From: JANSWP01 sp041941305
Lineage (GTDB): Bacteria > Bacteroidota > Bacteroidia > Chitinophagales > Saprospiraceae
NCBI GenBank assembly: GCA_041941305.1
Contig: JBGTQJ010000004.1
Coordinates: 186,001 to 250,000, forward strand
Direction: 5' to 3'
DNA: 64,000 nucleotides
The position numbers were made by a program, and so were the translations under genes. Positions 60,789 through 64,000 of the stretch are shown in pieces. How positions within the stretch are numbered: position 1 is the first letter of the stretch; each line of letters begins with the position of its first letter. The notes under the pieces are model-generated. The model searched no databases. It was not told the origin of the DNA and saw only the letters and a list, made by a program, of their open reading frames with translations.

Positions 60789-62402
60789 ATGAAAACCTTC
60801 AATTTCATCTTTCTATTTCTTGGATTTTCTTTCCTTATTTATGCCCAACCCTGCCATCCACCTTGTTATAAGGTGTTGTCAAGTACAGGAACCAATGATG
60901 CTTTTCAACAAACTGCGGTATTGCCAAATGGCGAGATTGTTTCCATTGGAAAACTTCGGGATAGCTCTGCGCTGGTGTTTTTCTCCAAAGACTTAATGTT
61001 AAAAGAAGTCTTCACTTTTGATTTTACATCCAATAGTGATTTTTTCAGCGATTTTCTGACTGACTCTGAAGGAATGTTGTTCATTACTGGAAGAGATAAT
61101 CCAACTGGTGATACCGAAAATTTCTTATTCCGATTTGACCCATTAAACAAGCAAGTGCTTTGGAGTAAAAAACTCACCATACCCGCTTATACCAGGATTG
61201 AATTTGTCAAGGAAATAGAACCTGGAGGTAACTATTTGATAGGCGGAACAATGGTCCCTTCCGGAGATTGCGATGGATTCATTATGGAAATAAACAGAGC
61301 TAATGGAGAAATGGAATGGATTCGGCAATTCAATGTAGGTAACTGTGAAATAATACAGGACGTTGTTATTCACGATGGCTTTATTTACGCTGCAGGTACA
61401 TACAGGTATTATGGTGGACTTGGCAGTATTCGAGCAAGCATCACCAAATTTGATATGAATGGAGCGCAAATCTGGAATAGATATTATTTTACAGATGCTT
61501 TGGCAACAGCTCGTACCTATATGGAGTGTTTGTTTATAGAAGATGATCACATATATGCGACATTTAGAGGAGATTTTCAGGGTAGCTCTTTCACCAACGC
61601 CATTTTTGGGATGATGAAAACTGATTTGGATGGGGCGCCAGTTTGGGCAAAGACTTACACATTTAATGAAGGAGACAATGAATTTGCAAGGACCATGGTA
61701 AGTACAGACGAGGGGTTTGCGATAAGTGGTCGTTTTACAAGATTCGCAGATGCCACAAGTGATATCTACCTCATGAGAACAGACAAGGAGGGAGAAATTA
61801 TATCTACCCGAACGTTTAATGAATCTCTCAATTTTGGTAATTTTCAAATCAATGATGGAAAGGTTTATATACCCAGTTCTACCACTCAAACAGACATTAA
61901 TGGCAATACTGATTTATTAATGGTGAGTTTAAATTTGGATGAAACAATTGATGATACACCTTGTGATGAAATAGAAACATTTGATGTATCAAGTCAGGAT
62001 ATGGCAAGCCCTATTTTAAGTGTATTACAGCCTATGGTAGAAGTAACTCCTTCTTTAAGTATGGAAAATTTTGATATCACTGGTACTAAAACCATTGTTG
62101 AAGAATTTGTCTTTTGCGCAGATTTGGTCGATGTGGAGGAACTTGAAGCATTGTCTGGTCAATTTGAAGTTAATATACATCCGAATCCGGCTATTGATTA
62201 CATCCAAATTGAATCTGAGGGTGAATATGAACAAGTATTGATTTTTGACTTAAATGGAAAGCGGCTAATGGAAGGTACAAAGAGTGCCAGAATCAATATT
62301 TCAAGCTTGCCAGTTGGTGTATTATTCTTACAATTTTTAGATAAGGAAAATAACCCTCTTGGTATTCAAAAAGTTGTGAAAGCAGGATATCCCAGGCCAT
62401 AA
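60789..62402 (+). CDS. Secreted T9SS cargo protein with beta-propeller
   Basis: The 537-residue protein has a signal peptide (about 1-20), a long repetitive beta region (about 25-400) with recurring blades (TKFDMNGAQIWNRYYF, MKTDLDGAPVWAKTYTF, MRTDKEGEIISTRTFNE), and a C-terminal type IX sorting domain (about 455-537: FEVNIHPNPAIDYIQIESEG, FDLNGKRLMEG, SSLPVGVLFLQFL). The sorting domain directs secretion across the outer membrane by the T9SS, with removal of the signal. Function of the propeller unknown. Confidence 0.9.
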   Translation: MKTFNFIFLFLGFSFLIYAQPCHPPCYKVLSSTGTNDAFQQTAVLPNGEIVSIGKLRDSSALVFFSKDLMLKEVFTFDFTSNSDFFSDFLTDSEGMLFITGRDNPTGDTENFLFRFDPLNKQVLWSKKLTIPAYTRIEFVKEIEPGGNYLIGGTMVPSGDCDGFIMEINRANGEMEWIRQFNVGNCEIIQDVVIHDGFIYAAGTYRYYGGLGSIRASITKFDMNGAQIWNRYYFTDALATARTYMECLFIEDDHIYATFRGDFQGSSFTNAIFGMMKTDLDGAPVWAKTYTFNEGDNEFARTMVSTDEGFAISGRFTRFADATSDIYLMRTDKEGEIISTRTFNESLNFGNFQINDGKVYIPSSTTQTDINGNTDLLMVSLNLDETIDDTPCDEIETFDVSSQDMASPILSVLQPMVEVTPSLSMENFDITGTKTIVEEFVFCADLVDVEELEALSGQFEVNIHPNPAIDYIQIESEGEYEQVLIFDLNGKRLMEGTKSARINISSLPVGVLFLQFLDKENNPLGIQKVVKAGYPRP

Positions 62403-62423
62403 GTGAAATGACAAATAAACTCG

Positions 62424-62676
62424 TACCGCTTTAAAGGTCAAGGTCAAGTCCAAAGTCAAGTTCAAGCAAGGTTTAATAGTGGACTTGAATACAGTGTAAC
62501 CAAAGTAAATTAATGTTCTTTTTAAATGAAAATGAAAATGAAAATGAAAATGGTTCAAGGACCATATTTTCATTTTCATTTTCATTTTAATTTATTTCAA
62601 TTACAGAGTATTGAACTTTATCTTGACCTTGGCCTTGACATTTAAAAAGAATATAGGTAAAAGAGGGTTTGTCAGT
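62424..62676. repeat. TCAAGG word element, copy 2, with nested AAATGA hairpin
   Basis: It shares the boundaries GTACCGCTTTAAA and GGGTTTGTCAGT and the inner TTTAATAGTGGACTTGAA with copy 1 (39693-39820). It is longer because of an inserted stretch that includes a second hairpin (62524-62590) whose arms are (AAATGA)n and (TCATTT)n around a small ATGGT/ACCAT stem. It lies between convergent genes. Confidence 0.65.
62524..62590. repeat. Nested AAATGA/TCATTT simple-repeat hairpin
   Basis: About five AAATGA units on the left (62524-62551), an ATGGT-TCAAGG-ACCAT stem-loop tip, and about four TCATTT units on the right. The loop TCAAGG is the word of the surrounding element. Confidence 0.6.
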
Positions 62677-62687
62677 GCAGTTAAGCC

Positions 62688-64000
62688 CTAGGCACCTTGG
62701 TAGACAGGCAATTTGAACAAAAATGAAGCGCCTTGATTTGGTTGGCTTTGCACCTGAATCGTTGCATTGTGAATTTCCAGAATCTTTTTCACAATAGCCA
62801 AACCCAAGCCAGCTCCCTTGCTTTGTTTTTTAGTGAGGCTTGCCTGTCCATATCTTTCAAAAATATGAACCTGTTCACTTTTTGGAATGCCTGGTCCAGT
62901 GTCTGAAACTGTCACTTCCACACCATTTTCTACTGCCTTAAGCAAGAGTCGAATCTCTCCTTTTTCAGGTGTAAATTTTAGGGCATTGTCCATTAGATTT
63001 TGGATAACTCGTTCCACTAAAGAAACATCTGCAAATACGAGTGGCAAGTCTTTTGGTGCAATTAATTGCAATTCAATATGCTTTTCTTCTGCTAGAATTT
63101 TGTACTTGGCCAATACATCCTGCGCCAATTCAGAAAGGAAAAAAGGTTCTTTTTGCGGTTGAATTTGATTGGCTTCCAATTTTGAATATTCAAATAACTG
63201 GGTAATGAGCTTGGATAGTTTTTCAGAACTACTCAGTACAATTTCAAGGTATTTTTTGCGCTCTTCCTGATTCAAAGAAGGCTCTTTTAATAGCATGGTT
63301 TCTACATAACCTTGCATGATAGCAAGTGGCGTCCTCAAATCATGGGAAACGTTGGCTATCAATTCTCTCCGCAATTTTTCTACAGATTTTAATTCATCGA
63401 TATTTGCCACAATCCGATCTGCCATTTCATTAAAGGTATCTGCGAGTACATTTAAATCACCTTTGTCATCGTCTGCTATTCTCGCCTTATAGTCACCTTC
63501 CTTAAACCTTTGAACTGTTTCTATGATGCTGCGCAGGTTCCTGGTTAGTAGCCAGATTGCCAACAAACCAATGGCTAGTGCACCTACCAGTGCAAGTAAA
63601 AACCAATTGGTGCCCAATTTTAGCATATAACTGCCGAAAAGCGTGGAGGTTACTGCTGCCTGCTCCTCACTTGCCAATATGATGTATAAATACCCTTCCA
63701 AACTTCCTGTATCCTTGTTTTTGACCTTTGCAGCTGAAAAAACTTTGCAAATCCCTGGATTGCGAGGGTCTTCTCCTTGTATAAATGGTTTTTCCTTTGC
63801 TTCAATAAATTTCAGAATAGGGGCTAAATCGACCTGCTCCATTTTGACTCTTCCAGGAGGTGCAGCATGTGTTTTTATTTTTCCCAAAGTATCCAAAAGG
63901 TAAAATTCGACACTGGGATTGATGACCATATTGGCACTCATGAGTTTTTTGACACTTGCTTCATCAGGTTCTCCATTTTCCATGAGTTGAATCATGGCTA
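62688..64000 (-). CDS. Sensor histidine kinase (cut by the window edge)
   Basis: The visible 435 residues (counted from a Met at 63995) include the end of a sensor domain (about 1-115), a transmembrane helix (about 131-151), a HAMP domain (about 152-205: EGDYKARIADDDKGDLNVLA), the HisKA dimerisation helix with phosphoacceptor H218 in ANVSHDLRTPLA, and an intact ATPase domain (LMDNALKFTP, VSDTGPGIPKSE, KGAGLGLAIVKKILE). The frame stays open to the edge, so the true N-terminus lies outside. It is a classic two-component kinase; the response regulator is probably just beyond the window. Confidence 0.92.
   Translation of the reverse strand, partial: AMIQLMENGEPDEASVKKLMSANMVINPSVEFYLLDTLGKIKTHAAPPGRVKMEQVDLAPILKFIEAKEKPFIQGEDPRNPGICKVFSAAKVKNKDTGSLEGYLYIILASEEQAAVTSTLFGSYMLKLGTNWFLLALVGALAIGLLAIWLLTRNLRSIIETVQRFKEGDYKARIADDDKGDLNVLADTFNEMADRIVANIDELKSVEKLRRELIANVSHDLRTPLAIMQGYVETMLLKEPSLNQEERKKYLEIVLSSSEKLSKLITQLFEYSKLEANQIQPQKEPFFLSELAQDVLAKYKILAEEKHIELQLIAPKDLPLVFADVSLVERVIQNLMDNALKFTPEKGEIRLLLKAVENGVEVTVSDTGPGIPKSEQVHIFERYGQASLTKKQSKGAGLGLAIVKKILEIHNATIQVQSQPNQGASFLFKLPVYQGA

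Noticed and set aside
61143..61889. 248-codon minus-strand frame opposite the T9SS cargo gene
   Set aside because: Shadow of the propeller-coding strand; no signal peptide or domain.

Overview
The window looks like a chromosomal segment of a low-GC member of the Bacteroidota, most likely of the Saprospiria (Saprospira, Lewinella, Haliscomenobacter and relatives). The clues are promoters of the Bacteroidota type (TAnnTTTG at -7), almost no Shine-Dalgarno sequences, a type IX secretion C-terminal sorting domain, a complete Bat (aerotolerance) operon with MoxR, ECF sigma factors paired with outer-membrane-barrel partners, and many exported TPR, CHAT and beta-propeller proteins. The genus-level assignment is inference. 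I found no tRNA, rRNA, CRISPR array, transposase or phage gene.

Layout. 0.4-8.5 kb: exported two-domain amidohydrolase, a small membrane protein, Mn-type superoxide dismutase, HppD, a MarR regulator, a decayed MscS channel and ribosomal protein L19. 8.7-16.5 kb: a same-strand run of TPR-CHAT protease-like protein, an unannotated 53-residue peptide with a GG-type leader, TPR sensor kinase, M28 peptidase and an exported protein with a thioester-like Cys/Gln pattern. 16.5-24.7 kb: ECF sigma factor with its barrel partner, an MFS transporter, a barrel protein, a C14 caspase-like protein and a two-motif aspartic protease. 25-34 kb: thiolase, RuvB, isocitrate dehydrogenase, an A-type Fe-S carrier and DnaA, mixed with unknown exported proteins. 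34-45 kb: PDZ-alpha/beta-hydrolase fusion, a second ECF sigma factor, DUF2911, an OB-fold/YceI/DUF5777 trio, S41 peptidase and AlkC-like glycosylase. 45.6-54.8 kb: moxR, DUF58, a BatD-like short protein, batA, batB, batC, batD and batE, followed by an EAD11-TM-DUF1573 protein. 56-62.4 kb: surface proteins and lipoproteins (CarboxypepD_reg-like, IPT/NHL, T9SS cargo). The right edge cuts a sensor histidine kinase.

How genes work together. The moxR-bat block forms an evident envelope-associated complex. The ECF sigma factor and the barrel protein behind it are a probable sigma/anti-sigma pair. Superoxide dismutase, HppD, thiolase, isocitrate dehydrogenase, RuvB, DnaA and L19 are housekeeping genes; three of them share nearly identical promoters reading TACCTTTGCG.

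The most unusual content is between the genes. Many intergenic spaces hold hairpins whose arms are short tandem words, often 7 bp, such as GTTGTCG, GATGAAT or CAGnnnG, with the complementary words on the other arm. A second class is 100-200 bp palindromic elements with different terminal inverted repeats but shared internal modules. One module is conserved in two copies around a 16-nt core whose stem has changed on both sides while keeping pairing. These repeats, the GG-leader peptide and two or three other small genes are the main candidates for undescribed biology here.
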